From: Spirosoma sordidisoli
Lineage (GTDB): Bacteria > Bacteroidota > Bacteroidia > Cytophagales > Spirosomataceae
NCBI RefSeq assembly: GCF_004138325.1
Contig: NZ_SBLB01000005.1
Coordinates: 248,001-312,000 of the forward strand
DNA length: 64,000 bases
Reading direction: 5' to 3'
In this document: piece after piece, positions 28,001 through 35,684 of the stretch
How positions within the stretch are numbered: position 1 is the stretch's first letter
How the letters are laid out: each line of letters opens with the position of its first letter
Position numbers and translations under genes: made by a program
The notes under the pieces: generated by a model
What the model was told of the DNA's origin: nothing
The model's database searches: none
The model's input: only the letters and a program-made list of their open reading frames with translations

Positions 28001-28064
28001 CGGAAAAGTAGGTTTGAATAGCGAGTAAAGGTCGACGTAGTACATAGAAAGGGAGGCAGTTCAT
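25029..28064 (-). CDS. lanB: Full-length LanB-type lantibiotic dehydratase
   Basis: 1011 aa from the ATG at 28064 (MNCLPFYVLRRPLL); upstream in-frame sequence is not LanB-like. The N-terminal dehydratase domain carries TRATPFGLFSGISIG (about 85-100), the hallmark of the glutamylation domain that uses Glu-tRNA to activate Ser/Thr. The C-terminal part is the SpaB_C elimination domain, with FFVRYNQPEPHLRLRF and HREVERYGAG (about 770-1011). Both halves are present in one chain. It should dehydrate Ser/Thr of a precursor to Dha/Dhb in the cytoplasm. It is last in a leftward run kinase-regulator-lanB. Confidence 0.92.
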   Translation of the reverse strand: MNCLPFYVLRRPLLAIQTYFSVQQQLQQGVPLTESLAALYREPLLQDALYYASPEVYRQCQSWLAGTLDPSEKLLKTLYKYMIRMATRATPFGLFSGISIGTWGSQTGVRFDGQQPIRTHTRLDAHTLARLLQRVSQADEVKPFVRYRANTTTYPVGPDLRYVEATRDASVRDGYVLSITDNSHYLQRVLMAARTGATQADLTAVLTREGISEQEAINFLTHLIDNQLLLSEFEPTLTGPDALGRLIDRLAGLPGQKPTLAVLRSVQANLCHARAADCIALEKTLEPLLGPADAHMVQGDSYFPTLQNTLSTAFQTALLDTLRRVLPFQRPPTNTFLTEFRQRFYERYEEQEVPLLLALDPDAGIGYGGSNVSSALLEGLTWPVAQAQDMAFSPLHQTMLRLYTSAMRQEKPVLVLTDADIDSMTEGQPAPALPSSGYWIGYLLARSAEAIDAGDWLFHLAASGGPSAGNLLGRMAHLDADLEQALRAGLRQEEQSDPDALWAEIVHLPGARTANVLCRPVLRDYEIPILTAGSVPDEQQLPLDDLWVSAPKGQQLVIRSRRLGKRVIPRLSTAHNYSQGLAHYRFLCDLQMQEGRLNVGWDWGPLASLPQLPQVRYKNVILSRASWRLSSADWPLTKSDWIASWRASYRVPRYVVLAEADNELPLDLNCGLSCALLTEELRKRGQLQLKEWLLSEQTCWAGEVGHERVSELILPMTFPRPERLAYEPAQNTTTLRRSFPPGSEWLYLKIITGEQTAEQLLTDQLPWLIDGLRTSGLLRQWFFVRYNQPEPHLRLRFQSEPGQASALLTDVTGWLQQLTAEGSVYRIQVDTYHREVERYGAGRILYCEEWFCQESELLLPVLQDISQHDDSRRLYYACGLTDRLLDQWQIPLAERTRLLTAFRDAFSREFRADKALLVQLDQHYRLYRPLIHDALTAFVPPVDISPYNQRSQRLVSQLRTTVCNDQQLEELLFPMLHMLLNRIFPTENRRHEFLVYHLLTKEYTSLLKRNR

Positions 28065-28144
28065 AAGGCTAACTGGATAGGTAACGCACAACAGGAATGG
28101 CCCCACCGGGCGGGCGGGGGCAACGCAAATGGGCAAACCGGCGC

Positions 28145-28882
28145 TTATTTCGTCTGAATAAACTGTTTGCTGAACTTGAGGAGAAGGTCTTCTTTAAACT
28201 TTCCGGACGTAGGGATACGGGGTGCATCCTTTAGCAGAATTTCGTTGCCGTCCAGGGCGGTAATCATATTGGTTGCTACGATGTACGACCGGTGTACGCG
28301 GCTGAACAGGCGGGCAGGCAGCCGCTCTTCCAGTTCGCCCATACCGATATAGGTAACAATCCGTTCGCGTTTGGTGGTGTAGATCGATACGTAGTTCTTG
28401 AGCCCTTCAATGTAAACGATATCGGTCAGTTCTATCTTCCTGAATTTTCCCTTGTGCTCGGTTTTGACCAGGATAAAGTCGACTTCAGGCGTGGTTTCGG
28501 CCGGGCTGGCCGGTAGTTTTTCGGGTTGGGAAAGCTGGTTGAATACCTTCTCGGTAGCCTTCAGAAACCGCTGGTACGGAATGGGTTTGAGCAGGTAATC
28601 GACCACGTTGAACTCGTACCCTTCCAGAGCGTACTCGCTGTAGGCCGTTGTCAGAATTACCTTGCAGGTTACGTTGTGGAGTTGCAGAAACTGGATACCG
28701 GTCAGTTTGGGCATCTGAATATCCAGGAACAGCAGGTCAATCGATTCTTTCTTGAGTACGTCTGCCGCTTCAAAAACGTCGGTAGTACTTGCTACCAGCT
28801 TCAGGTAAGGCGTATCGTTTACGTAGCGGGTCAGAATATTGATGGCAGCACGTTCGTCGTCCAGAATCAGGCAGGTAATCAT
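28145..28882 (-). CDS. LytTR-family response regulator
   Basis: 245 aa. The receiver domain (about 1-120) has the phospho-acceptor in LLFLDIQMPKLTG. A linker leads to a LytTR DNA-binding domain (about 140-245: DIVYIEGLKNYVSIYTTK and FSRVHRSYIV). LytTR proteins bind pairs of short direct repeats about two helical turns apart. Such pairs occur upstream of both nearby precursor genes and two polyene-cluster genes in this window. The partner kinase is upstream at 29009-30148, and the lanB start follows 80 bp downstream. Confidence 0.93.
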   Translation of the reverse strand: MITCLILDDERAAINILTRYVNDTPYLKLVASTTDVFEAADVLKKESIDLLFLDIQMPKLTGIQFLQLHNVTCKVILTTAYSEYALEGYEFNVVDYLLKPIPYQRFLKATEKVFNQLSQPEKLPASPAETTPEVDFILVKTEHKGKFRKIELTDIVYIEGLKNYVSIYTTKRERIVTYIGMGELEERLPARLFSRVHRSYIVATNMITALDGNEILLKDAPRIPTSGKFKEDLLLKFSKQFIQTK

Positions 28883-28961
28883 AGATCGATAGGTACCAGT
28901 TTAGACAGGTTCGGGAGATAGATTAACTACTGAAACCATATAGGATTTGGCTACCTAAGTA

Positions 28962-28984
28962 TATCACTTTTATAAAAGGTGATA
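28962..28984. promoter_or_regulatory. Hairpin/palindrome between kinase and regulator genes
   Basis: TATCAC and GTGATA arms enclose an AT-rich centre. The pairing extends to ten base pairs (one T-G wobble) with a 3-nt loop. No U-tract follows on the minus strand, so it is either a weak terminator or processing site after the kinase, or an operator for the regulator gene. Confidence 0.4.
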
Positions 28985-29008
28985 AATCAGGTTAATCGCA
29001 GTAATTAT

Positions 29009-30148
29009 TCAGGATTCGGGCATTAAAATATACATTTCTACAAAGTATACGTTGCCTTCTTCCCGAATAACCCGTTTATATTTTTCTTTGTAGAGGCTAG
29101 TCAATTGATTGTCAATGTTTTTCATGCCGACGCCCCCCTGCGAATAGACCGGGAATTCTTTCTTCAGGTTGCTGCTCGAATAATATATACCGTTTTCTTC
29201 CAGCCGGATGCGGATATGGGCAGGATGGTCAGGGTCAGCCAGTTCACCGTGCTTGAAGAGGTTTTCGACCAGCGAAATCAGCACGAGGGGCGGTAAGTAT
29301 AAATAACGTTCATATTCTTCGCCCTGCACATCAAAAAATAAGTACATTCGATCCTCAAACCGCATTCGCTGTAACTGGATGTAATTGCGGATGTGTTCCA
29401 GTTCATTATGGACCGGTATCGTTGCCTTATCGCTCAGTTCAGTAACGGTTCGCATCATAGACGCCAGTGCCAGTATGCCATCGGCCAGTTGTGGCGAGGT
29501 GCCGATGGCCTCCGAGTAGAAGAAGTTAAGCGTGTTATACATGAAGTGCGGGTTGAGTTGAGCCCGCAAAAAAGCCAGTTCTTTCTCCGACTTCGCTTTT
29601 TCGACCCGCAGCAGATCGTTCTGGATGTGCCGCTTCTGCCGTTCCAGCGCCAGTGAGTGGATCGCAAACCAGTAGCCGTAGCTGAACAGCAGGTACTGCA
29701 TACCGACCCAGAGCGAATCGGGCAGGAACTTGGCATACATGGTGTTAAACTGCCGGTATTCGTTCGGATAGCCCACCGCCGGGAAATACACGTAGAACAG
29801 CAGGTACCGTAGCCCGATAAAAGCAGCCAGCAGGGCCACCGTATAGATGGGAATCAGCCAGTACTGTCGTTTGGCCACCAGGGGTTTCACCAGGCCGTAG
29901 ACGTTGGTGTAGAACAGAGCCGCCACCAGCGAGTAGGTGAAGATGGTGCGCTGCGGGGTAACCTGCCGGATATCAGAAAAAAAGATCAGCAGATTATTGA
30001 CCGCGAAATACAGTAGCCAGGCCAGCAAATGGAACCCAACGGGGCGACCGTACCGCCGAAACCACGCTCGGATTCGCTCCAATCGGGCTGTTCGTACCGA
30101 CCATCCGGTTCCTGGTATAATTGTTTTCTGAATGTCAGTCTCGACCAT
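29009..30148 (-). CDS. LytS-family membrane sensor histidine kinase
   Basis: 379 aa from the ATG at 30148 (a TTG at 30184 is upstream). Four hydrophobic segments (about 35-165) form the sensor. The catalytic part has FLRAQLNPHFMYNTLNF (His phosphorylation site of the His_kinase/LytS family) and an HATPase end with SLVENLFKHG and GGVGMKNIDNQL. It pairs with the LytTR regulator downstream. Its first codons overlap the proposed operator and -7 box of the divergent precursor gene, so the two transcription units are tightly packed. Confidence 0.92.
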   Translation of the reverse strand: MVETDIQKTIIPGTGWSVRTARLERIRAWFRRYGRPVGFHLLAWLLYFAVNNLLIFFSDIRQVTPQRTIFTYSLVAALFYTNVYGLVKPLVAKRQYWLIPIYTVALLAAFIGLRYLLFYVYFPAVGYPNEYRQFNTMYAKFLPDSLWVGMQYLLFSYGYWFAIHSLALERQKRHIQNDLLRVEKAKSEKELAFLRAQLNPHFMYNTLNFFYSEAIGTSPQLADGILALASMMRTVTELSDKATIPVHNELEHIRNYIQLQRMRFEDRMYLFFDVQGEEYERYLYLPPLVLISLVENLFKHGELADPDHPAHIRIRLEENGIYYSSSNLKKEFPVYSQGGVGMKNIDNQLTSLYKEKYKRVIREEGNVYFVEMYILMPES

Positions 30149-30156
30149 CACCTTTG
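30091..30156 (+). promoter_or_regulatory. LytTR-like operator plus -7 box, precursor 1 (site P1)
   Basis: Half-sites TTCGTACCG (30091-30099) and CTGGTATAA (30112-30120) are 21 bp apart. After 28 bp follows CACCTTTG (30149-30156), close to the Bacteroidota -7 consensus TAnnTTTG. No good -33 TTTG is seen, which fits activator dependence. The half-sites lie inside the kinase coding start. Confidence 0.6.
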
Positions 30157-30200
30157 ATTCATCAAGTTCACAACAGCAACTCACAACATCAATCTACTCT

Positions 30201-30343
30201 AAACTCGTATCACTCATGAACGCATCGATCAACGCTACCAGCCCGCTTCAGTTCTCGAAACGTACCGTTGCCAACCTGAGCAATAACCGCCCCGGTGGTA
30301 TGTACCAGGCTTCCTGGCCAACCGGCGGTACCATCATCGGCTA
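30201..30343 (+). repeat. 143-bp perfect direct repeat, copy 1 (precursor gene)
   Basis: Identical to 30462-30604. It covers the short 5' leader and the whole precursor gene 1 except its last stop base. Confidence 0.95.
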
Positions 30344-30344
30344 A
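30216..30344 (+). CDS. Cys-less class I lanthipeptide-like precursor peptide 1
   Basis: 42 aa (MNASINATSPLQF...). The segment LQFSKRTVANLSNN matches the leader style of Bacteroidota class I lanthipeptides (Leu/Phe then Lys-x-Thr-Val/Ile-x-x-Leu). After RPGG comes a 14-residue core, MYQASWPTGGTIIG, with one Ser and two Thr but no Cys. LanB can dehydrate such residues, but no lanthionine can form within the peptide. It is divergent from the sensor kinase and followed by an identical copy and a LanC-like gene. The assignment as precursor rests on size, leader motif, duplication and context. Confidence 0.8.
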   Translation: MNASINATSPLQFSKRTVANLSNNRPGGMYQASWPTGGTIIG

Positions 30345-30368
30345 GCGCCAGACCGGCGAAAACCGGGT

Positions 30369-30434
30369 TTCGTACTGGCAAAACGACCCCTGGTATAAGA
30401 AACTTTCAGAAGTCAGCTTACCCCGCCACCTTTG
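30369..30434 (+). promoter_or_regulatory. LytTR-like operator plus -7 box, precursor 2 (site P2)
   Basis: Half-sites TTCGTACTG (30369-30377) and CTGGTATAA (30390-30398), 21 bp apart, with CACCTTTG at 30427-30434 after the same 28-bp gap as in P1. The site is intergenic, between the two precursor genes. Confidence 0.65.
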
Positions 30435-30461
30435 ACTCATCAAGTTTACAACATCACTCGC

Positions 30462-30604
30462 AAACTCGTATCACTCATGAACGCATCGATCAACGCTACC
30501 AGCCCGCTTCAGTTCTCGAAACGTACCGTTGCCAACCTGAGCAATAACCGCCCCGGTGGTATGTACCAGGCTTCCTGGCCAACCGGCGGTACCATCATCG
30601 GCTA
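30462..30604 (+). repeat. 143-bp perfect direct repeat, copy 2 (precursor gene)
   Basis: Identical to 30201-30343. The operator and -7 box were duplicated too (278-bp offset), but the 5' leader of this copy is 17 bp shorter (start-codon offset 261 bp). Confidence 0.95.
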
Positions 30605-30605
30605 G
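30477..30605 (+). CDS. Cys-less class I lanthipeptide-like precursor peptide 2
   Basis: 42 aa, identical in protein and DNA sequence to precursor 1, with its own operator and -7 box. Only the stop codon differs (TAG instead of TAA). The LanC-like gene starts 57 bp downstream. Two identical copies with separate promoters suggest gene dosage, or a recent duplication that has not yet diverged. Confidence 0.8.
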   Translation: MNASINATSPLQFSKRTVANLSNNRPGGMYQASWPTGGTIIG

Positions 30606-30662
30606 TAAAGCCGGAATTTACCAGGCCTCCTCTGTTTAACCGAATGCCTTATCTTTTGCCGA

Positions 30663-31724
30663 ATGCCTGCCAACTGGACAGCGTCCTACGCCCGAACCAC
30701 TCCCCAGACCACGCCCATTGAGTCGGCCCTGTTTCAGGTCTGGCAAGGAAACGAGACGAGGTGGCCGATGCTGCGACGGCAGGTGGTAGAAGAGGACCTG
30801 GGCCAACATCCCGACGCCCGGCTGGCACTCTTACTCGGCGAAGAAACGCTTCGACATCAGCCTCCAGGTCCCGAACGGGCCGCCTTCGACCGGTATCTCT
30901 GCCGAGTGGGCTGCGAGGCTATAGAAGCCGGTTCGTTCTCGGTTGCTGACGGTATTGCTCCGCTGGTCAGGCATTTTCTGGCCCGACCCGCTACCGACCT
31001 GGCCCACGCCTATGCCGATGTGCTCCTGGACCTTCTGCTGCCCCGGCTGCAGCAGGAACTGAGAACTCCGCAGGTTAAGCTTTCGCTCGCCGATGGGCTA
31101 ACCGGTGCACTGGCCAGCCTGGGGGCCATACTGGACCGGATCGATGGAGAACGTATAGGTATATACGGTAGCGGTATTCGGGCGCTCATTGAGCAGTATG
31201 TTCGTTCGTTACAGGGCTGGCAGTTGCCGGTCGACGCGGACCAGGATCAGCACACCATGTTTCCGAGGGTGATCTCCCGACCCGATATGATCTGGGAAAC
31301 GGCTACCCAAAACGGCTGGGCATACGGTGATGTGGGGCAGGCATTGTTTCTGGCCCGGGCCAGCCGATGGTTACACCAACCTGCTCTGGCCACCTGGGCC
31401 ACCCGAATTGCGATGTACACGGTCTTTCGACGAATGGCCGGTAACCTGACGGTCAGCGAGTCGGGTATCCGGAACGGCCAGGCTGGTCTGCTTCTGCTCT
31501 ACTGGCAGCTGTACCAGCTAACCGATGAGCCGGAACTGAAACGGGAAGCCGATTACTGGCAACAGCAGCTTACTGTATCGATACCAGCGCTGGAAGCGGC
31601 CCCCCAGCCCGACCACTCCTTACTAGACGGGTTGTTGGGAATATACGGAGCGTTACGGGCCGTCGATGAAGGGGACCTGCCTCTTCAAAGCCTTCTATTC
31701 GATCTTGAAGGCCCCTATGCGTAG
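30663..31724 (+). CDS. lanC: LanC-like cyclase homologue lacking all zinc ligands
   Basis: 353 aa. Three LanC landmarks align in order: NGWAYGDVG (W219-A220-Y221-G222) for the usual WCYG; SGIRNGQAG (R270-N271-G272) for the usual CHGxAG; and HSLLDGLLGI for the SLLxGxxGI end motif. The two Cys and one His that bind catalytic Zn in active LanC cyclases are replaced by Ala, Arg and Asn. The (alpha/alpha) barrel pattern is retained, so the protein is probably folded and selected for. A role as scaffold or peptide-binding partner of LanB is inferred; classical thioether cyclisation is unlikely. The precursors beside it have no Cys either. Confidence 0.8.
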   Translation: MPANWTASYARTTPQTTPIESALFQVWQGNETRWPMLRRQVVEEDLGQHPDARLALLLGEETLRHQPPGPERAAFDRYLCRVGCEAIEAGSFSVADGIAPLVRHFLARPATDLAHAYADVLLDLLLPRLQQELRTPQVKLSLADGLTGALASLGAILDRIDGERIGIYGSGIRALIEQYVRSLQGWQLPVDADQDQHTMFPRVISRPDMIWETATQNGWAYGDVGQALFLARASRWLHQPALATWATRIAMYTVFRRMAGNLTVSESGIRNGQAGLLLLYWQLYQLTDEPELKREADYWQQQLTVSIPALEAAPQPDHSLLDGLLGIYGALRAVDEGDLPLQSLLFDLEGPYA

Positions 31725-31807
31725 CCAGTTAGTTACCTGGTCAGCTACCAGGACCCTGGCTTAGAAAAAAATGTTGCCCTGAACGGTCATCTTCTAAATG
31801 TTTCTGT

Positions 31808-34021
31808 ATGAACACGCAGCAACTCAGGCACGTCTATGTGCCGTGGTCCTGGCTATGGGTCGTCCTGACCGTGTCGGGGCCCCTTACGGCTACCCAGGCC
31901 CAGGTCCGGATCAGCGGGGAAGTTACCTACAACGGAATCTCGCCGGTGGCAGCTGCCAACGTGACCATAGAAGGAACCTACGACGGTGGTACTACCGACA
32001 AGAAAGGGAAATTCAGTTTTGTAGCGGCCGAGCTGGGGACCTACACCCTCCGGATCGAAGCGCCTGGCTTCGTACATCGGCAGCAGCCCCTCGTGCTGGC
32101 CGATACCCTGCCGGTCAGGCTCCGGCTCGAGCTGAACGAGAAGCTGATGACCCTGGCCGAGATCATGGTGCGGCCCCGGGTATTTGCCAACGCCGACCGT
32201 AACCTGGCCAGCAACCTGAAGCCGCTCGATGTGCTCACAACGGCCACCGACGGCAGCATTGCCACCACGCTGAAAAGTATGCCTGGTGCCCAGCAGATCG
32301 GCGAAAGCGCGGATCTGTTCGTACGGGGTGGTACCGGCAGCGAAACCCGAACTTTTATGGACGGTCTGCTGATCCGAAGTTATAACCAGAGTGGGGTGTC
32401 GGGCGTGGCTACCCGAAGCCGCTACCCAACCCAGCTGTTTAAAGGCACCGTTTTCAGTACCGGCGGCTATTCGGCTCAGTATGGGCAGGCGCTCTCATCG
32501 GTGCTGCTGCTCGAAACTCAGGACATACCGGTGCAGAGTAATGCCGAACTGACGCTGTCTCCGCTGATGGGGGGCGCCACGATCCAACAGATTCTGCCCA
32601 GCAAAACGGCCGTTGTCGGTGGTGGGCTGAACTACACGAACTTAAACTGGGTGCTCAACTGGATGCCGAACCAGTCGCTACAACTGAGCCCCGCTCCCGA
32701 ATCGGTAGATGGAAACCTGTACTACCGACAGAAATTACCCCGGCAGGGTATGCTCAAAGCATTTGTTAACTGGGGCGCCAGCAAAACGGGTATTTACCAG
32801 AACAACCTCGACTACGTGAACACCCTGAACCGCGTCCGGGTCGATAACCGAAACCTGTATGGTAATCTAAGTTACCGACAGTCTATTGGGCGCGGCTGGA
32901 AACTCCAGGCGGGTTCGGCCTGGAACCAGAACGCTGATGAAACTACCGTGCAGGTCACCCAGGATAACCAGCCACGATCTGTATACACCGGCCAGCAGCA
33001 TACCCAGATCGGCCAGGCCAGGGCGGTGCTGTCAAAGAGTGTGCTGAACTATTCCACGCTCCATATCGGCTCCGAGTGGTTCTACACCCGGGAGCAGACG
33101 CAGGATAGCGGACGGGTACAATCGTATGTAGACGTATATAGGTCAGCGTTCGCGGAAATGGACTGGTACGTAAACGAACAGGTATCGGTTCGGGTAGGGG
33201 GGCGCTACGAGCAGTCGACGCTAACCAACCGCCAGGCGCTGGCACCCCGACTATCGCTGGGGTACACCTTTGCCAACAACGGGTTGCTATCGTTCTCGTA
33301 CGGCACTTTTTACCAGCAGCCCGACCGGGAGTTCCTGTTTCAGCAACACGATCTCGACATGGCCCGGGCCCGTCACACGATTCTGAGTTACCAGCGGATG
33401 GATGCATTCCGGAGCTTCCGGGTCGAGTTGTACCACAAGTCATATACCGGCCTGATCCGGACCCGGCCCGACACTACCGCTACCGGAACCGGCTACGCCC
33501 GCGGATTCGAACTCTTCTGGCGTGACAAGAAAACGCTCAAAGACATTGATTACTGGATATCCTACTCGTTTCTCGATACCGAACGGCAGTTCATGGCCTA
33601 CCCAATGCGGGTGCAGCCTGGCTTTGCCGCCCGACATACGGCCTCCGTGGTTGCCAAGCGCTTCTTCTCGAAGATCACTACCAACGTCGGGCTTACATAC
33701 AGTGTGGCAAGTGGCCGACCGTATTACAACCCAACCCGCCCGGACGACCGGTTCATGCAGGATCGTACGCCGGTCTACCATAATCTGGGTCTGAGCGTGG
33801 CGTACCTGCCGAAGATCAAAATCAAACAGGCCTACAGCGTGGTCGTGCTGACGGTCAGCAACGTGCTCGGCAACGGGCAGATCTACGGCTACCGATACGG
33901 CACCCTGGATACCAGCCGGCGCGAAGCCATCCGGCCCGTAGCCAACCCGTTCGTCTTCCTGGGTATGTTCCTCAATTTCGGTATAGACCGGCGGCAGGAC
34001 ACCATCAACGCGCAACTCTAA
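31808..34021 (+). CDS. TonB-dependent receptor within the RiPP locus
   Basis: 737 aa. A signal peptide (ends near ATQAQ) precedes a CarboxypepD_reg-like domain (about 35-115), a plug (about 120-240, with ADLFVRGGTGSETRTFMDG) and a beta barrel ending FLNFGIDRR. Substrate unknown. It heads a run with a DUF2141 protein and a secreted helical protein, a grouping seen in other Bacteroidota, and sits between two RiPP modules. It might therefore handle uptake or passage of the peptide product, which is inference only. Confidence 0.88.
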   Translation: MNTQQLRHVYVPWSWLWVVLTVSGPLTATQAQVRISGEVTYNGISPVAAANVTIEGTYDGGTTDKKGKFSFVAAELGTYTLRIEAPGFVHRQQPLVLADTLPVRLRLELNEKLMTLAEIMVRPRVFANADRNLASNLKPLDVLTTATDGSIATTLKSMPGAQQIGESADLFVRGGTGSETRTFMDGLLIRSYNQSGVSGVATRSRYPTQLFKGTVFSTGGYSAQYGQALSSVLLLETQDIPVQSNAELTLSPLMGGATIQQILPSKTAVVGGGLNYTNLNWVLNWMPNQSLQLSPAPESVDGNLYYRQKLPRQGMLKAFVNWGASKTGIYQNNLDYVNTLNRVRVDNRNLYGNLSYRQSIGRGWKLQAGSAWNQNADETTVQVTQDNQPRSVYTGQQHTQIGQARAVLSKSVLNYSTLHIGSEWFYTREQTQDSGRVQSYVDVYRSAFAEMDWYVNEQVSVRVGGRYEQSTLTNRQALAPRLSLGYTFANNGLLSFSYGTFYQQPDREFLFQQHDLDMARARHTILSYQRMDAFRSFRVELYHKSYTGLIRTRPDTTATGTGYARGFELFWRDKKTLKDIDYWISYSFLDTERQFMAYPMRVQPGFAARHTASVVAKRFFSKITTNVGLTYSVASGRPYYNPTRPDDRFMQDRTPVYHNLGLSVAYLPKIKIKQAYSVVVLTVSNVLGNGQIYGYRYGTLDTSRREAIRPVANPFVFLGMFLNFGIDRRQDTINAQL

Positions 34022-34053
34022 CTGTAATCATAGACTATCAACTTGTTTTTGCC

Positions 34054-34485
34054 ATGAAAAAGCAATTCGCCTTCCCTGCTCTCGCGTTTCTACTCGTCAC
34101 CGGCAGCGTTTATGCGCAGCAAACAATTTCGGTGACGGTGAAGACGCCACCAACAAAATCGGGTACCATTCATGCCGCCCTCTGTAACAAAGCCGACGAT
34201 TTTCTGACCCAGACCTTTAAGGAAGTAACGGCCAAAGCCACGCCCGATGGCAATACGGTACTGACGTTCAGCGGTATTCCGAAAGGTGAGTATGCGGTGC
34301 GGCTTTACCAGGATGTCAACGGCGATGGGGTAGCCAATACAGGCATGTTCGGCATGCCGAAAGAACCGTTTGGTTTCTCAAACAACCCGTCGGTTTCGTT
34401 TGGTCCACCCTCGTTCCAGAAAGCCAAATTTGCCGTGGGCGATGCGCCGGTAGCTCTGGTGGTCAGGCTGATCAATGTCAACTAA
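34054..34485 (+). CDS. DUF2141 secreted protein
   Basis: 143 aa. The signal peptide ends near VYAQQ. The domain has the DUF2141 signature: an N-terminal Ig-like strand set, GIPKGEYAVRLYQDVNGDGV and then FGMPKEPFGFSNN. The family is extracytoplasmic and of unknown function. It starts 32 bp after the TonB receptor. Confidence 0.88.
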   Translation: MKKQFAFPALAFLLVTGSVYAQQTISVTVKTPPTKSGTIHAALCNKADDFLTQTFKEVTAKATPDGNTVLTFSGIPKGEYAVRLYQDVNGDGVANTGMFGMPKEPFGFSNNPSVSFGPPSFQKAKFAVGDAPVALVVRLINVN

Positions 34486-34506
34486 CGTTCGTAACTATCG
34501 GCTGCC

Positions 34507-35166
34507 ATGAACCGTCAGAAACTAGTTCTCTGCGTACTGGTTACGCTGCTGACCTCGCCTGCCTGGGCGCAGCTCACCCGGTATCAGCAGGCTATGACCC
34601 GCCATATTGCGGTGATCGATACCGCCGTTCGGAAGTCGACCTACGTGGCCCTGTTCAACTCCTTTGAGCGTATTCACCGGGTCGAGACCAGCGAGTGGGC
34701 ACCCGTCTACTACATGGCCTACTGTGCGGCCGAGCTGGCCAAACTGGAGCGCGACCCCGCCCGGATCGACGCAGCCGCCGATCGGGCCGAGGCCATCCTG
34801 AACACCGCCGACTCGCTCCATGCCACCCCCGCCGAAGTGCTCTGCATCCGCTCGATGCTGGCCTTCACCCGGATCAACGTCGACTTTATGGAGCGCGGGC
34901 CCAAATACATGCAGCTGGGCAATCAGTACCTGAAGCAGGCCCTGGCTAAAGACCCCGAAAACCCACGGGCTACCCTGATGCTGGCACAGTCGAGTCTGTT
35001 CACCCCCGAGCAGTTTGGGGGCGACAAGAAGCTGGGTCACAAGCTCCTGAAGCGAGCGAACCAACTCTACGACCTGCCTGTGGCCGACCCGCTGACGCCC
35101 CGCTGGGGCAAAGCCGATGCGGCCCAGCTGCTGGCCAAATTCGAGAAAGAACTGGCGGCTAACTAA
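34507..35166 (+). CDS. Secreted TPR-like helical protein
   Basis: 219 aa. The signal peptide (cleavage near AWAQ) is followed by alpha-helical pairs resembling tetratricopeptide repeats (AAADRAEAILNTADSL and GNQYLKQALAKDPENP). It is probably a periplasmic partner of the preceding receptor and DUF2141 protein. It starts 21 bp after that gene and ends 55 bp before the precursor array. Confidence 0.75.
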   Translation: MNRQKLVLCVLVTLLTSPAWAQLTRYQQAMTRHIAVIDTAVRKSTYVALFNSFERIHRVETSEWAPVYYMAYCAAELAKLERDPARIDAAADRAEAILNTADSLHATPAEVLCIRSMLAFTRINVDFMERGPKYMQLGNQYLKQALAKDPENPRATLMLAQSSLFTPEQFGGDKKLGHKLLKRANQLYDLPVADPLTPRWGKADAAQLLAKFEKELAAN

Positions 35167-35221
35167 GGTCGGCTGCCGATCCCTGAATCATTTTCCAACA
35201 CGACTTTACTACGTATCAACC

Positions 35222-35389
35222 ATGAACCCCAAAAACGCATTCGCCGGTCATCCGGGCAAAGAGCAGGACCTGGCCGATGGCCTGTTCATGATCGACCTCA
35301 ACCAACGACTCGAATCGATTCAGACTATGGCTGAGGCCCTGTACATCAGTTACTTGTCCGACGCTGGCTCCGGCCGTTCGGCCGACTAA
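35222..35389 (+). CDS. RiPP precursor-like peptide 1 of the array (divergent, Cys-less)
   Basis: 55 aa. The segment LADGLFMIDLNQRLES aligns with the leader of the five peptides that follow (GLYVVALEERLET), and LSDAGS aligns with their core start. It lacks the Cys and ends in GSGRSAD. It is the most divergent member of the family and may be an ancestor or a decoy. Confidence 0.6.
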   Translation: MNPKNAFAGHPGKEQDLADGLFMIDLNQRLESIQTMAEALYISYLSDAGSGRSAD

Positions 35390-35510
35390 ACACGCCGGTT
35401 ACCCTGCTGAGCGCCGGTATGAACTCCGCGCCGGGTGGGACCCGCCAATTCTCCTGCATTCTCCCGAGTACGCATTTTTGTCTGTATCACCCTTTTATCA
35501 AAAACCAACC

Positions 35511-35666
35511 ATGATTACGAACCAAACCCCCGAAGAGTCGCTAAGCGAAGGTCTGTATGTTGTCGCCCTGGAAGAGCGGCTGGAAACCGTTGAACTGGCT
35601 GCTGAGGCTGCCTACACCAGCTGCGTGATCGACTTTGGCGCTGAAGCGTCGCTGGTATCTGAATAG
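35511..35666 (+). CDS. RiPP precursor peptide 2 of the array
   Basis: 51 aa, MITNQTPEESLSEG then the conserved helix-like leader EERLETVELAAEAAYTS and core end CVIDFGAEASLVSE. Thr and Ser followed by Asp, Glu, Glu in the core suit side-chain ester or amide crosslinks by an ATP-grasp ligase (graspetide type). The ATP-grasp gene is about 3.7 kb downstream on the same strand. Confidence 0.7.
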   Translation: MITNQTPEESLSEGLYVVALEERLETVELAAEAAYTSCVIDFGAEASLVSE

Positions 35667-35684
35667 GCCACTGGCCTGCCCCCA

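Noticed and set aside
30132..30215. Extended 70-aa form of precursor 1 starting at 30132
   Set aside because: The upstream extension is absent from the identical second copy, covers the proposed -7 box, and the conserved peptide begins at the ATG at 30216.
31737..31760. Palindrome CCTGGT...ACCAGG before the TonB receptor at 31808
   Set aside because: Short stem with no T-tract, and only a single copy; not enough to call a terminator or operator.
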